Positions 37,369 through 47,825 are shown, counted from the stretch's first letter. The stretch: DNA of 64,000 nucleotides from Alteromonadaceae bacterium XY-R5 (GCA_001660395.1 LXWE01000002.1:1240001-1304000), one strand, 5' to 3'. Notes: generated by a model from the letters alone, not told the origin. Numbers and translations: made by a program.

Positions 37369-40356
37369 TTAGAACTCTACACTTGCACTTAGCTGAACAT
37401 AACGTGGAGTTTGGAATGCCAATGGTTTCAAATAATCCGCATTTGCTGCAGCAATCGATGTCTCAGCTACCTCATAAACTCGAGTGGCCTTATGAGAATT
37501 CAACACGTTGAATACATCCACTTTAAAGGTTGTATCTAATTCGCCAATGGATAAGTTATAGGTCATATTAAGATCTAATCTTGATATCCAGGGCGTTGTA
37601 CCCATTGAACCTCGAGGGTGATAGATATATTCATACTCTCCATCAGTTTCTACCGCTTCGTAATATGTATAACCGTAGTCCATATCTTCACCGTAGTAAT
37701 CCGGATGACTAGTACCAAAATAATTAATTGGACGACCAGATGCTAATGAGTAATTGAATCCAACCATCAGGTCTTCAGTCAATGCAAGCGCTCCAAACAC
37801 CTTGATGTTATGACGGCGGTCATTTGGCAAGTTACCGTAAGAACCATCCATTAATTGGGGGAAGTCAAAATCGGTTGTTAAGCCCGCATCATCTTGCCCA
37901 TTATCTGACTTAACCAAGCCTTCAGTGTTCCCAAAGCTATGAGACCAGGTATAAGTTGCGCGTAATGACCAAACACCATCCCATTGACGGCCAACCGTAA
38001 AGTCCCATGCCAGGTACTTACGTTCAGCTTCTGGGTATTGAAGTTCGTCTGCACTAAAGGTTGCCCAATCGTCCACTTCCCCATCACAGTCGGTATCGGT
38101 ATAAACCGTCATTTCCTTTCCAGGATTACCTAACACATACTGATTGGCTTCATAGTCAGCATCACAACCAAATTTCTCGCGTATGGCATGGTCGATAATC
38201 ATATCGTCGATTGCACCATTCAAAGAGCGGTAAGTGAATTTAACACCGTAGGATAAATCCTCTCCTAAGAGGTTACCCATGCTTTCGTAACCAAGAATCA
38301 GTTCGTCCTGGAACATTGGATCAAGATCTGCGTCGACTACGGAGCGAGTGTCTGGCACAGAACCATCAGCCGCAACATAATCATTACCAATCTGGTCACC
38401 TAAAATTGGTGTGTAATAAGAAGTTCCGTTACTTGCTTCAGCCGTATCCCAACCTTCCAACACATAATAACGTTTCACGTCATACTCGTTTCCGGCTAAT
38501 CGAACGTTTGTATTATTCGCTACAGGAAGGAAGTAACGGCCAATATTGGCAAATAGTTTAGATTCGCCATCACCGTTAATATCCCATGAAATGCCAAGAC
38601 GAGGGGCGAGCATATCGTCAATTTTGGCGAATGTAGCTCCTTCAGAGTTTTTGTTATTGAATTGTTCGTTACGCAAGCCGATTGTCGCAGTGACTGTATC
38701 CGAGATAGTCCAGGTATCTTCTAAATAGAAAGCACTGTTTATAGTTTCGAAACTACCACCAACGGTACGCTCACGCTGATAAATATAATCAGTATTCGAG
38801 TCTAGCGTTACGCCATTAACCTTTAAGCCGGCTTCCTGAGAGTATACGATCCAATAGGAACCGTTAGGACCTGCGTAACCTTCTTCACTCAAAGATGTGT
38901 TAACTTCTCTATCTAAACCGAAACGCAAAACATGGTCTGAGTTAATCACCCATTCGGCGTCTAGTCGGATTGCTTCTCGTTCATCTTTGGCTACTTCGAC
39001 TGCATAGTCACTTGAAGTAGCACAGCCCATGTAATACTGAACATAATCTACGTTGTAGACGGGATACTGACTGTAATAACGATAATCTCGAATATATTCA
39101 CATTCATCAGGTAAATTTGAACCTTCTGACATGTCGTATTTATTTCTTCCATACAAGGCAGAAATCGTCAGATCATCTGTGATATAGCCTGTATATTTAA
39201 GAGACCAGTTTTTACCGCCACTTTTCTCATGTGCTGTAGAACCATAGGTTCTGGAATCGTCACTATTAACGGTATAAGTATCGGTATATTCGGTAGAGGC
39301 ATCGTTAAATGCTAAAAACTCAAGACGATTGTTGTCGTTAATATTCCAGTCTAATTTAAGACCCCAGAAATCATTATCTGTATCTTCTTCATAGTCTTTA
39401 TCACTTGAAGAGCGAGTTGAGTAATTATCCTCAATCTTTTCAGGGGCATAGATTGCGTAAAAGAATAGTTTATCTTTAACCAGAGCTCCTGATGCCCAGA
39501 TATTACCTTTAAGCGTACTGTATTCATCAGCCTCGTTATAAACTAGGTAGTCACCATCGTTAGATTTAACACTTGGGCTGTTAGCTCTTAAGCTCCCCGG
39601 AGTAGAATAGACACTCGCCCCCATTTTGAATTCATTTGACCCAGATTTAGTGACAGCATTAATCACGCCGCCAGTCGAACGACCAAATTCCGCTGAATAC
39701 CCACCTGTTTTTACCTGGAACTGATCATAAAAATCATAAGGAACCGACGAGAAACCCAAGCCATTCCGGAAGTTTGTCACGTTCAAGCCGTTGATATACA
39801 TTTGGTTTTCAGCAACAGAAGAACCACCAAATGATGTACCACCAAAACGGCTATCGCCTTGTGTTGTGCCTGGTGCCAACAACGCAACCGAATCAACACT
39901 GCGCGGGATAGGCAAGCGAGCCAGTTCGACAGAATCAATATTTAACGCTGATTCAGAAGACGTTACATCAAACGCAGCAACAACACTTCCTGTTACTTCG
40001 ATTTTTTCGTAGCCCGATGCCTGCAGTGTAATATTCAGCTTGGTCTCCTGGCCAAGTTGAACACTGATTTCCCCTAACTCTGCGTCATCATAACCATTTT
40101 TGGTGGCTTTAACGCTATAGCGACCAATAGGCAGACCGCCGATACGTAAATTACCATCGTCATCTGCTTGAATCGTTTTAGTGTAGCCAGTCTCATTGTT
40201 CGTCAAAACAACCGTTGAGCCTGCCAATGGTGATTTTTCTGGGTTCATTACTGATACCCGAATTGAACCATCGTTATTCCCTGCAAAGGTAGGTGCGCTT
40301 ACACCAAGACTACAAGCTATGGCTACAGCTAATAATCTCTTATTCGCTTTGAACAT
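37369..40356 (-). CDS. Oar-like TonB-dependent receptor
   Basis: A 995-residue outer-membrane protein. Signal peptide (residues 1-25, cleaved after TFA), a carboxypeptidase-regulatory-like beta-sandwich (about 28-100; GSIRVSVMNPEKSPLAGSTV), a plug domain (about 115-230; NIDSVELARLPIPRSVDSVA, then INGLNVTNFRNGLG) and a 22-strand-type barrel ending in the C-terminal Phe (VQLSASVEF). The layout matches Oar-type receptors of unknown substrate, common in marine alteromonads. The ATG at 40356 follows AAGGTAAAAAAG; the ORF start at 40437 is too far upstream. Monocistronic. Confidence 0.9.
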   Translation of the reverse strand: MFKANKRLLAVAIACSLGVSAPTFAGNNDGSIRVSVMNPEKSPLAGSTVVLTNNETGYTKTIQADDDGNLRIGGLPIGRYSVKATKNGYDDAELGEISVQLGQETKLNITLQASGYEKIEVTGSVVAAFDVTSSESALNIDSVELARLPIPRSVDSVALLAPGTTQGDSRFGGTSFGGSSVAENQMYINGLNVTNFRNGLGFSSVPYDFYDQFQVKTGGYSAEFGRSTGGVINAVTKSGSNEFKMGASVYSTPGSLRANSPSVKSNDGDYLVYNEADEYSTLKGNIWASGALVKDKLFFYAIYAPEKIEDNYSTRSSSDKDYEEDTDNDFWGLKLDWNINDNNRLEFLAFNDASTEYTDTYTVNSDDSRTYGSTAHEKSGGKNWSLKYTGYITDDLTISALYGRNKYDMSEGSNLPDECEYIRDYRYYSQYPVYNVDYVQYYMGCATSSDYAVEVAKDEREAIRLDAEWVINSDHVLRFGLDREVNTSLSEEGYAGPNGSYWIVYSQEAGLKVNGVTLDSNTDYIYQRERTVGGSFETINSAFYLEDTWTISDTVTATIGLRNEQFNNKNSEGATFAKIDDMLAPRLGISWDINGDGESKLFANIGRYFLPVANNTNVRLAGNEYDVKRYYVLEGWDTAEASNGTSYYTPILGDQIGNDYVAADGSVPDTRSVVDADLDPMFQDELILGYESMGNLLGEDLSYGVKFTYRSLNGAIDDMIIDHAIREKFGCDADYEANQYVLGNPGKEMTVYTDTDCDGEVDDWATFSADELQYPEAERKYLAWDFTVGRQWDGVWSLRATYTWSHSFGNTEGLVKSDNGQDDAGLTTDFDFPQLMDGSYGNLPNDRRHNIKVFGALALTEDLMVGFNYSLASGRPINYFGTSHPDYYGEDMDYGYTYYEAVETDGEYEYIYHPRGSMGTTPWISRLDLNMTYNLSIGELDTTFKVDVFNVLNSHKATRVYEVAETSIAAANADYLKPLAFQTPRYVQLSASVEF

Positions 40357-40585
40357 CTTTTTTACCTTAAATATTTTATTCTTATAAATACACTTGTTTT
40401 GGTTAAGCGAATTCCGCTCACAGGCATTCTTAAACATTCAAGCTATTCAAGGCAGAGCAATTTCTCTTTATTTACCAAACCTTACGAAACCCTGACAGAT
40501 ATAAAAAAATTATAAAATTGACGCCTAAGCAAATAATTCATGATTAAAAAATAACCACAAGGAAGCTGAAAGTAATCGCAGAAAT

Positions 40586-40614
40586 AAAAATACCGCTCAT
40601 TGAGCGGTATTTAT
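40586..40614 (-). terminator. Intrinsic terminator of rmf
   Basis: Stem 40588-40598 with 40602-40612 around a three-base loop, followed on the minus strand by TTTTTATTT. It is 26 bases after the rmf stop. Confidence 0.85.
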
Positions 40615-40637
40615 CAGGAGAAAGAAGAAGGATTTAC

Positions 40638-40811
40638 CTATCGGTTGAGAAGACCAAAACTCCTGTCTTCGACGGCCTCGCGCCAGCCACCTAACCATTG
40701 GGAACGTGCATCTGAGGATTGAAAGGGACAATTTTCTTTAGAACGGCCTGCAACTCCGGCCTGGTAACCTTTGGCGTGAGCCCTGGACAGCTTATCGCGT
40801 TTTTGTCTTTT
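40638..40811 (-). CDS. rmf: Ribosome modulation factor
   Basis: A 57-residue, strongly basic protein of normal RMF length: MKRQKRDKLSRAHAKGYQAG, then GRSKENCPFQ and SQWLGGWREAVEDR. It binds the small ribosomal subunit near the anti-Shine-Dalgarno region and drives 100S hibernation dimers in stationary phase. The ATG at 40811 follows AGAGG; a frame from 40835 would add eight residues. The gene order rmf-fabA is kept from Enterobacteria except for the receptor in between. Confidence 0.96.
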   Translation of the reverse strand, partial: KRQKRDKLSRAHAKGYQAGVAGRSKENCPFQSSDARSQWLGGWREAVEDRSFGLLNR

Positions 40812-41041
40812 CATTGAGATACCTCTCTGTGACATATTATTGGTTAAAGGCGTGACAACTATGTTGCCACTCTTATGTGATAGTGGATGTCGGCAGATGG
40901 TTCAATATCGATTGGTTTTTAATCTGATTGACATTTAATAACTGGCTGAATGCATGTGTCTTTTTTCTTACATTTTTTTTTCATACATATGACAAATAAA
41001 TTAACGCTCCGTAATAAGCCTAATTTCGTATCTTTTAAACA

Positions 41042-41070
41042 AAAAAGCCCGTCACTTCGACGGGCTTTCA
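41042..41070 (-). terminator. Intrinsic terminator of the DUF3466 gene
   Basis: Stem 41044-41053 with 41059-41068, five-base loop, six Ts on the minus strand. It lies 21 bases after the stop and ends the rlmKL-grx-uup-DUF3466 run. Confidence 0.88.
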
Positions 41071-41089
41071 TCAGCAATGGTTTGGCTGT

Positions 41090-42748
41090 TTATGCAACTT
41101 TGCGTCTGCGCCAGAATACCAGTCCAGACAGTAGTGTTAAGCCCCACCATCCATTACTCGCACCTTGCCGCTCATAACCAGAGTCATCATCACAGGCTTC
41201 CTCTACACCACCTGTAATCGGTTCTAGACGCACCGCCACCAATTGGTCTTCTTCAATTGGATCACCCTTATCATCCAGTTCTTCCTCACCTTTAATGTCC
41301 TTTGAGGTACGACGAACTGTTGCGGTTGCCGCAATCTCGCCATCATCATTGATATCATACGCCTGAACGATCGTGTAATCAGAAGTACATACAATAAGGT
41401 CATTCAGATTCTGGAACAGATTGTCATTGATATCGTAGATAAAGGCTTCTTTACGACGTGTACCTGTGGTGCTGTATTCTACCTCACCCTCTCCAACCAC
41501 AAGGTTATCATCATTAATGGCGTGTGCCACCGATGAAGACCCCGGGAAAAAGTCATCCGGGTAGGTCGTTTGTCCGCTGTAAATATCGTAAATATAGAAC
41601 TTAGTACGAGTCGAACCATTGATAGTGGTATAGGCGTAACCCGTCACTATATCGTTGTTATTAATATCGGTGGCATAACTGGTGAAGTATTCCTGATGAT
41701 CAGTAAACCCAGTGACTTCATTTCCATCGAAAATCGCCGCAAATGTCGCAACCGTGGTGCTATCCTGGTAATAATCGTCTGAATAACCTACCGCTACACC
41801 ATTATCGTTAATGGCAACGGCAACACTGGTGTATACCGTGTCTTCATCCTCTGTGCTTGGCGTTAATAATAAGCCTAACTCTTCGGTTTTAATGATGTTG
41901 CCCGACGAATCCAGTTGCCAAATCATTCCGCGTTTTTGATAAGCAGAATCAGCGGAATCAATCAGATTTTTCAAACAGACCAGATATGGAATATCACCAC
42001 GCTCATCTTCGTCTTCACAGTCTTCAACTGAATCTTCAAACGAATCTAACACTTCGGTAGTACCCCAACCGACTACCTGATAACTGTCGTTGATGTCGTA
42101 TGCTTCACTGATACCATTTAACAGGTCTTCCGTAGGCACTAAATCAACCGTTTCATCACCAATCTGAACAAACCCGTGTTTAGAGAAGTCGTTGATCACA
42201 TAAGTGATATCTTCATTCTCTTCTTCACTGGTGTAATCAATTTTGTAGTAAGCATCTTCACTACTACCAACTACCCAACCCAGATCATTAATACCACGCA
42301 CTTTGGTTTCTGTACTGCGAGTGTATCCATCTAAATCGCTATCGATAACATCAAACCCTTTCACGTAGGTTTCTTCATTATCATTCATGATATAGCTGGT
42401 GTAATCAGCAAGCTGTTGGTAGTACAGACTGCCATCACTGTTTTTAATATAGCTATAAAGAAATTCGTAATCGTCAGTAGTAAAGTTGCCAACTTTTGCC
42501 GCAGCGATGTCTTCCAGACCATTGAGCATGACAGACGATGTAAAGTCGATTAAATCGAGATCAATAGGTGGCTCGTATTCATCACTGATAACCACTGCCA
42601 TCTGACCAGAGGAGTTCAACGCCCTTGCGTAGGCATTCTCAGCAATTTCGGAAGTGTCCATCTCAACCACTTTATATTGAGCGGCCTCGGCGGCAGACAG
42701 AGAGAGCAAGGTAAAAGAGATTGCAGATGCCAGCCTGGTTAGTTTCAT
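41090..42748 (-). CDS. DUF3466 exported protein with C-terminal sorting signal
   Basis: A 552-residue, very acidic exported protein. Signal peptide 1-22 (cleavage after AEA). The middle repeats a block of the kind A-x-x-I-N-D-x-G-x-V-V-G (VRGINDLGWVVGSS, AYDINDSYQVVGWG, AVAINDNGVAVGYS, AHAINDDNLVVGEG), spaced by 60-80 residues, which looks like an HAF/beta-propeller-type repeat. The tail (GASNGWWGLTLLSGLVFWRRRK) is a short Gly-rich linker, hydrophobic helix and Arg cluster, like rhombosortase-processed GlyGly-CTERM signals. Function unknown. Last gene of the run after uup (24-base gap). Confidence 0.85.
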   Translation of the reverse strand: MKLTRLASAISFTLLSLSAAEAAQYKVVEMDTSEIAENAYARALNSSGQMAVVISDEYEPPIDLDLIDFTSSVMLNGLEDIAAAKVGNFTTDDYEFLYSYIKNSDGSLYYQQLADYTSYIMNDNEETYVKGFDVIDSDLDGYTRSTETKVRGINDLGWVVGSSEDAYYKIDYTSEEENEDITYVINDFSKHGFVQIGDETVDLVPTEDLLNGISEAYDINDSYQVVGWGTTEVLDSFEDSVEDCEDEDERGDIPYLVCLKNLIDSADSAYQKRGMIWQLDSSGNIIKTEELGLLLTPSTEDEDTVYTSVAVAINDNGVAVGYSDDYYQDSTTVATFAAIFDGNEVTGFTDHQEYFTSYATDINNNDIVTGYAYTTINGSTRTKFYIYDIYSGQTTYPDDFFPGSSSVAHAINDDNLVVGEGEVEYSTTGTRRKEAFIYDINDNLFQNLNDLIVCTSDYTIVQAYDINDDGEIAATATVRRTSKDIKGEEELDDKGDPIEEDQLVAVRLEPITGGVEEACDDDSGYERQGASNGWWGLTLLSGLVFWRRRKVA

Positions 42749-42772
42749 TGATAATCCTGTTTACTACTTTTG

Positions 42773-44710
42773 TTATTCTTCAAGCATACTTTCTAACTCA
42801 TCCCAGCGTTCATACGCTTTCGAAAGAGTCTGTTCAACGGCAGCAAGCTCAGCCAGTACTTTGGCGGTCACGGCTTGATCCTGGCTAAAGAAAGCAGGGT
42901 CACTGACCTGTTGCTGCAATTGTTGCGTTGTCTGTTCAAGCTGTTCAATTCTGGCTGGTAACTCATCTAGTTCCAGCTGATATTTATACGACAGCTTTTT
43001 GGGTTTTGTCTGACTGCTGGGTGCCTTAGCAGCGACATCGGCAGTTTGACTGTCCTTGGCAACAAAAGTTTCGCGTTTCGCTTTGTCTTTTTCTTCGCTT
43101 TTTTGCTGATCACGCTGTTGATACCAGTTCAGGATATCTTCGTAACCACCAACAAACTCATTAACAACACCATTTCCTTCAAAAAACAGGCTGTTAGTTA
43201 CCACATTATCCACAAATTCACGGTCGTGACTCACTAAAATCACGGTGCCAGGATAGTCGCCAAGAGTATCCTCTAATAGCTCAAGTGTTTCAACATCCAA
43301 GTCATTGGTCGGTTCGTCAAGGATCAGTAAATTGCTTGGGCGCGCCAATAACTTAGCTAACAAAAGACGGTTCTTTTCACCACCAGATAATGAGCGAACC
43401 GGCGCATTGATGCGATCTGGCGTAAACAAATAATCCTGCAGGTAGCTGATGACGTGTTTAGTGCGGCCATTAATGGTGATTTCCTTTTTACCATCAGCAA
43501 CGATATCCACCACTTTCTTATCAAGATCCAACTGGGCTCTGTGCTGGTCAAAGTAAGCTAACTCGATATTGACGCCCTGTTTGACCGAGCCTGACTGGGC
43601 TTCAAGCTGTCCAAGCAACAATTTTATCAGCGTACTCTTACCGCAACCATTTGGACCGATCAGGGCGATTTTATCGCCTCGCTGAATACTAAATGTAAGA
43701 TCACTGACAATCGCTTTGCCGTCTATGGCATAGCTCATGGTCTGAGTTTCAAACACCACTTTGCCAGACTGAGCAGCGTCATTCAGGTTCACTCGCGCAC
43801 GCCCCTGAACATTGCGGCGTTCAGAACGTTCCATACGCAATGCTTTTAGTGCACGTACCCTTCCCTCATTGCGGGTGCGACGGGCTTTGATTCCCTGACG
43901 GATCCAGGTTTCTTCCTGGCTTAACTTTTTATCAAATTCAGCATTCTGATTGGCTTCCACTTCCAGGTTATGAGCCTTTTTATCCAGATATTCCTGATAA
44001 TTGCCTGGGTAACTGGTTAGCTGTCCACGGTCTAAATCTATGATTCGAGTGGCAACATTACGAATGAATGCGCGGTCGTGGCTCACAAACACCACGGCCC
44101 CCTTATAGTCTTTAATCGTATTCTCCAACCAACGGATCATTTCAATATCCAAGTGGTTAGTGGGTTCGTCGAGCAATAAAATATCTGGCTGACACGCCAT
44201 CGCTCTGGCTAACGCTGCTTTACGTCGCCAGCCGCCGGATAAACTCGACAACATAGCACCAGGTTCAAGGTTCAACTGAGTCAGCACTTGCTGAACGCGC
44301 TGTTCAAACTGCCAGGCGTTTAGGTGATCAAGCTGGTGTTGCAGCTGTTCCAGTTTGGCAAGTTGTTTATCGCTGTGATCCGTTGCCACCAGATTGGTTT
44401 GATGGAAGAAAGCTTTTAGCACATCCGCCACATCCGCCAGTCCTTCTGCGACATAATCAAATATGGTGCAATCGACACTTTCCGGTGGGTCTTGCTGCAG
44501 GCGCGAAATACGCGTATCGGTGCTAACAATACGTTGACCGTCATCAAGGATAAGCTCACCTTCAATGGCCTTTAACAGAGTGGATTTACCACATCCGTTA
44601 CGGCCAACCAGACACACTCGTTCTCCCGGCTGGATCACTAATTCGGCGTGATCAAGAATAGGCGGGTGGCCGAAATTAATAAGGGCGTTTTTTAACTGCA
44701 ATACACTCAA
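42773..44710 (-). CDS. uup: ABC-F ATPase Uup
   Basis: A 645-residue soluble protein with two ABC domains and no membrane part. Walker A: GRNGCGKST (about 37) and GPNGCGKST (about 355); signature LSGGWRRKAALARA and LSGGEKNRLLLAKL; Walker B ILLLDEPTNHLD and LILDEPTNDLD. A C-terminal coiled coil (about 560-645) is typical of Uup, which works at the ribosome and on branched DNA and lowers transposon excision. Its ATG overlaps the glutaredoxin stop by four bases. Confidence 0.95.
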   Translation of the reverse strand: MSVLQLKNALINFGHPPILDHAELVIQPGERVCLVGRNGCGKSTLLKAIEGELILDDGQRIVSTDTRISRLQQDPPESVDCTIFDYVAEGLADVADVLKAFFHQTNLVATDHSDKQLAKLEQLQHQLDHLNAWQFEQRVQQVLTQLNLEPGAMLSSLSGGWRRKAALARAMACQPDILLLDEPTNHLDIEMIRWLENTIKDYKGAVVFVSHDRAFIRNVATRIIDLDRGQLTSYPGNYQEYLDKKAHNLEVEANQNAEFDKKLSQEETWIRQGIKARRTRNEGRVRALKALRMERSERRNVQGRARVNLNDAAQSGKVVFETQTMSYAIDGKAIVSDLTFSIQRGDKIALIGPNGCGKSTLIKLLLGQLEAQSGSVKQGVNIELAYFDQHRAQLDLDKKVVDIVADGKKEITINGRTKHVISYLQDYLFTPDRINAPVRSLSGGEKNRLLLAKLLARPSNLLILDEPTNDLDVETLELLEDTLGDYPGTVILVSHDREFVDNVVTNSLFFEGNGVVNEFVGGYEDILNWYQQRDQQKSEEKDKAKRETFVAKDSQTADVAAKAPSSQTKPKKLSYKYQLELDELPARIEQLEQTTQQLQQQVSDPAFFSQDQAVTAKVLAELAAVEQTLSKAYERWDELESMLEE

Positions 44711-44949
44711 GATAAAAACTCTGTTAATTCAACTATATCAAAGGGCCAGCCTAACTCCTGCCCTGTATCCTGTCGCTGTAACACCGGAATTCGAAGTCCA
44801 TAGCGGTCGGTCAAAGCGCTGTGCTGGTAGATATCCCGTTTTTCCAAGTGCCAGTTTCGCGCTTCATTTAGGCCCTGCAGCATAGACAGGGCATCATCGC
44901 ATAAATGGCAATTAGGTGCTGAATATAAGATCAGCTGCTTAGCCGGCAT
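44707..44949 (-). CDS. Glutaredoxin-like protein (DUF836)
   Basis: An 80-residue thioredoxin-fold protein with the redox motif C14-H-L-C17 (YSAPNCHLCDDA) and the cis-Pro block RIPVLQ. Similar to the DUF836/glutaredoxin-family proteins found beside rlmKL and uup in gammaproteobacteria. It overlaps rlmKL by 11 bases and uup by four, so all three are translated as a unit. Confidence 0.92.
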   Translation of the reverse strand: MPAKQLILYSAPNCHLCDDALSMLQGLNEARNWHLEKRDIYQHSALTDRYGLRIPVLQRQDTGQELGWPFDIVELTEFLS

Positions 44950-47047
44950 AACTCAGTAACCAGCAATGGTGGATTTTAGGGTTGCGAGCAAAATCTTCAG
45001 GTAACGTTGCCTGACTAATGTTTTGTGCTTTAAGCCCCAATGCGGCCACTGCCTCTTCGTCCAATTTAAACGTGCGCAGGTTATTCGAAAAATAAATCTG
45101 ACCGCCTGGGCGCAAACAATTTACCGCCGCGTCTAACATCTTCACATGGTCGCGCTGCACATCCCAGGTACCTTCCATACGCTTAGAATTCGAGAAAGTC
45201 GGTGGATCTAGGAAGATCAAATCAAACTGATTGGCTTGTTGTTGTGGCATCCAGTTTAAGCAATCCGCCTGAATAAATTCATACGGCCCTTTCAGGTTAT
45301 TCAGCTTAAAGTTTTCCTTGGCCCAGTCCAGATAAGTCCGTGACATATCAACGGTTGTCACAGACCTCGCGCCGCCAAGGGCGGCGTGTACCGACACACT
45401 GCCCGTGTATGAGAATAAGTTCAGTACATCTTTCCCTTTGGCGCTGTCCTGCACCATTTTTCGGGTCGTACGATGGTCTAAAAACAATCCGGTATCCAGG
45501 TAGTCTGTCAGGTTTACCAACAACTTAGCACCGTTTTCGTAAACTTCTTTGATGACCTGCTTTTTGGCCACCTTTTCGTACTGGCTGGCGCCCTTTTGCT
45601 GCATGCGCGTTTTCAGCACGACATGATCTGCATGAATGCCCAGTACATGAGGTAAAGCAATCAGAATATCATGTAAACGACGCTTAGCTTTTGCTTCAGG
45701 GATATCTTTTGGGGCAGCGTATTCCTGTACTACCACCCAGTCATCATAGAGATCTACCGCAACGTTATACTCGGGAAGATCAGCATCATACACACGGTAG
45801 CAGTTGGTGTTTGCCTGATTCCGCCATTTTTTCAAACGTTTGACATTTTTGGCTAAACGATTAGAAAAATCATTTGCAACGGGGGCATCGTTACGCACCT
45901 CCAGATTTCGCTGCTCAAGCACATAGTTAACCAACTGGCATTCCAGCTTACCGTTAAACAGCTGATACTCTTTTGCCGCTACCAGCTTTAACTGGCGCAA
46001 TAAATCGCGGTTACTGGTCAGCAGCGAAACTCTCCAGCCGGTAAATGCCGCCTTCAGATGATCACCCCATGTACGGAACATCGGCAATAACCCCGTTAAC
46101 TCACCCAATCGCTCACCATAGGGAGGGTTCGAAACTAAATATCCAGGTTCAATGCCTTCGGCAGGCATAACCTTGGTGGCATCTGCTTCGGTAAAGGTAA
46201 TTAGGCTGGCAACCCCTGCCCGACGCGCGTTTTCACGAGCCTGATGCAAAAGTTTGCCGTCCTGATCACTGGCAAATATAGGCGCGACTTTCGTTTTACG
46301 GCGCTTCTCTGCGGCAATTTTAATTCCCTGCCACAATTCAGGTTGATGACCTGGCCAATGGGTAAATCCCCATTCTCTGCGATTAGCCGCAGGGGCAACA
46401 CTTGCTGCCATCATCGCAGCCTCAATCGCCACTGTACCTGAACCACACATTGGATCCAGCAACGGCTTGCTCATATCGGCCGCCCAACCACTGCGAATTA
46501 GCATCGCACAGGCCATATGCTCTTTTAGCGGCGCGGCACCAGTGCGCTGACGATAATGACGTAAATGCAGGCTTTGGCCACTCAAATCCAGATAGATACC
46601 AAGATGCTGGCGACGCAGGCGTCCCTGAATACGAATTTGCGGGGTAAGTTTGTCAACGGACGGGCGTTTCTCATACAGATCATTAAAATGATCCACCAAC
46701 GCATCCTTAATTTTCAGGGCACCAAACAGACTATTGTTAATCGCATTATTGGTACCGACAAAATCGATAGCAAAGGTTTGTTCAACGTTTAAGTGACGGC
46801 TCCACTGAATTCCTGCCGCCACCCGATACAAATCTTCCTGTGAATCACAGTCCCCTTCCGCAAGCAGCAACAATACCCGGTTTGCCAAACGCGACCATAA
46901 ACACAGTGTATAAGCATCGGCCAATTCGCCTTGAAAGCTTACCTGGCCCGGCTTCACTTTAACGGATAAATGTGGGCACAACTGGCGAATTTCACCCGCC
47001 AAAAGTTCATCTAGCCCACGGGCCGTTGTCACAAGAAAATCGTACAT
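44939..47047 (-). CDS. rlmL: Bifunctional 23S rRNA methyltransferase RlmKL
   Basis: A 702-residue fusion: THUMP domain (about 45-160), RlmL N2-guanine methyltransferase (about 165-380; DPMCGSGTVAIEAA, SNPPYGERLGE) for G2445, and RlmK N7-guanine methyltransferase (about 440-700; NLFSYTGSVSVHAA, FLDPPTFSNSKRM) for G2069. Both catalytic sites look intact. The ATG at 47047 follows AGGTG; starting at 47062 would add five residues. First gene of the rlmKL-grx-uup-DUF3466 operon. Confidence 0.96.
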   Translation of the reverse strand: MYDFLVTTARGLDELLAGEIRQLCPHLSVKVKPGQVSFQGELADAYTLCLWSRLANRVLLLLAEGDCDSQEDLYRVAAGIQWSRHLNVEQTFAIDFVGTNNAINNSLFGALKIKDALVDHFNDLYEKRPSVDKLTPQIRIQGRLRRQHLGIYLDLSGQSLHLRHYRQRTGAAPLKEHMACAMLIRSGWAADMSKPLLDPMCGSGTVAIEAAMMAASVAPAANRREWGFTHWPGHQPELWQGIKIAAEKRRKTKVAPIFASDQDGKLLHQARENARRAGVASLITFTEADATKVMPAEGIEPGYLVSNPPYGERLGELTGLLPMFRTWGDHLKAAFTGWRVSLLTSNRDLLRQLKLVAAKEYQLFNGKLECQLVNYVLEQRNLEVRNDAPVANDFSNRLAKNVKRLKKWRNQANTNCYRVYDADLPEYNVAVDLYDDWVVVQEYAAPKDIPEAKAKRRLHDILIALPHVLGIHADHVVLKTRMQQKGASQYEKVAKKQVIKEVYENGAKLLVNLTDYLDTGLFLDHRTTRKMVQDSAKGKDVLNLFSYTGSVSVHAALGGARSVTTVDMSRTYLDWAKENFKLNNLKGPYEFIQADCLNWMPQQQANQFDLIFLDPPTFSNSKRMEGTWDVQRDHVKMLDAAVNCLRPGGQIYFSNNLRTFKLDEEAVAALGLKAQNISQATLPEDFARNPKIHHCWLLSYAG

Positions 47048-47193
47048 AAAACACCTGAACATTAAGTTGGCGGCGATTATACGGGATTTATAACGGCAAC
47101 GCAGCCCGAAGTATCATCGGCAACGCGATAATCCTGATGAAATACAATGACGCTTATTAAATAGAAAACAGAGATTTGGCGTAAATAGCCAAT

Positions 47194-47727
47194 TTAGGCG
47201 CGCTTCTTTTCCAGCTGGCTCTCCTGCCAGCTCATTAAACGGTCGTGAGAGACTCGCACCAGCTCAAATTGCTTTAGACTTTTACCATTATCCAAAGCAA
47301 GATTATCTGCCAGCACCATGCAGGTGGCTGCCGACCCAGATACTTCCAGCACCATCACCATGGCCTGTTCCATCTGAGTAGAGATCCACTGAATACCTGA
47401 AGGTAACGTTTGACTCGCCATTGGCTGAATTCGGAAAAGCCAGCTTTTCATCGCAATGGGTTTGTGAAAACGCAGTGCTGCAGTCGCATTTAACAACACC
47501 TGTAGTTGCAAACCTTTACTGCAGCTTTGCAGCAATTCAGCACATTCTTCCTGAATGCGAATAAAGATTTCATGATCTTCTAAATTGAAGCCGGTAGCTT
47601 TACTGGGTAAATTTAACAGTTGCTTGTTGGCATATGGCGTCACAAATTGCAGCTCGTCCTTCAAACAGACGCTGAGCTGACCTTCGCTATTTAAATACCA
47701 ATACCACTGGGGTTGTGGCTGCAACAT
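47194..47727 (-). CDS. zapC: Cell-division protein ZapC
   Basis: A 177-residue soluble protein at the place where ZapC is expected (between pyrD and rlmKL). Pattern matches: PQWYWYLNSEGQLSV, LLNLPSKATGFNLEDHEIF, LNATAALRFHKPIAMKSWLF. ZapC binds FtsZ and bundles its filaments. GGAGG nine bases before the ATG. Own transcription is likely. Confidence 0.86.
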   Translation of the reverse strand: MLQPQPQWYWYLNSEGQLSVCLKDELQFVTPYANKQLLNLPSKATGFNLEDHEIFIRIQEECAELLQSCSKGLQLQVLLNATAALRFHKPIAMKSWLFRIQPMASQTLPSGIQWISTQMEQAMVMVLEVSGSAATCMVLADNLALDNGKSLKQFELVRVSHDRLMSWQESQLEKKRA

Positions 47728-47825
47728 GAAAAAGAACCTCCTTTTACCTACAAAATCAGTATTACATCAAGTCTTTATAAGCTGCAGCCATTAATTCTAA
47801 AACTTTAAGATTATTTTGCTATAGA

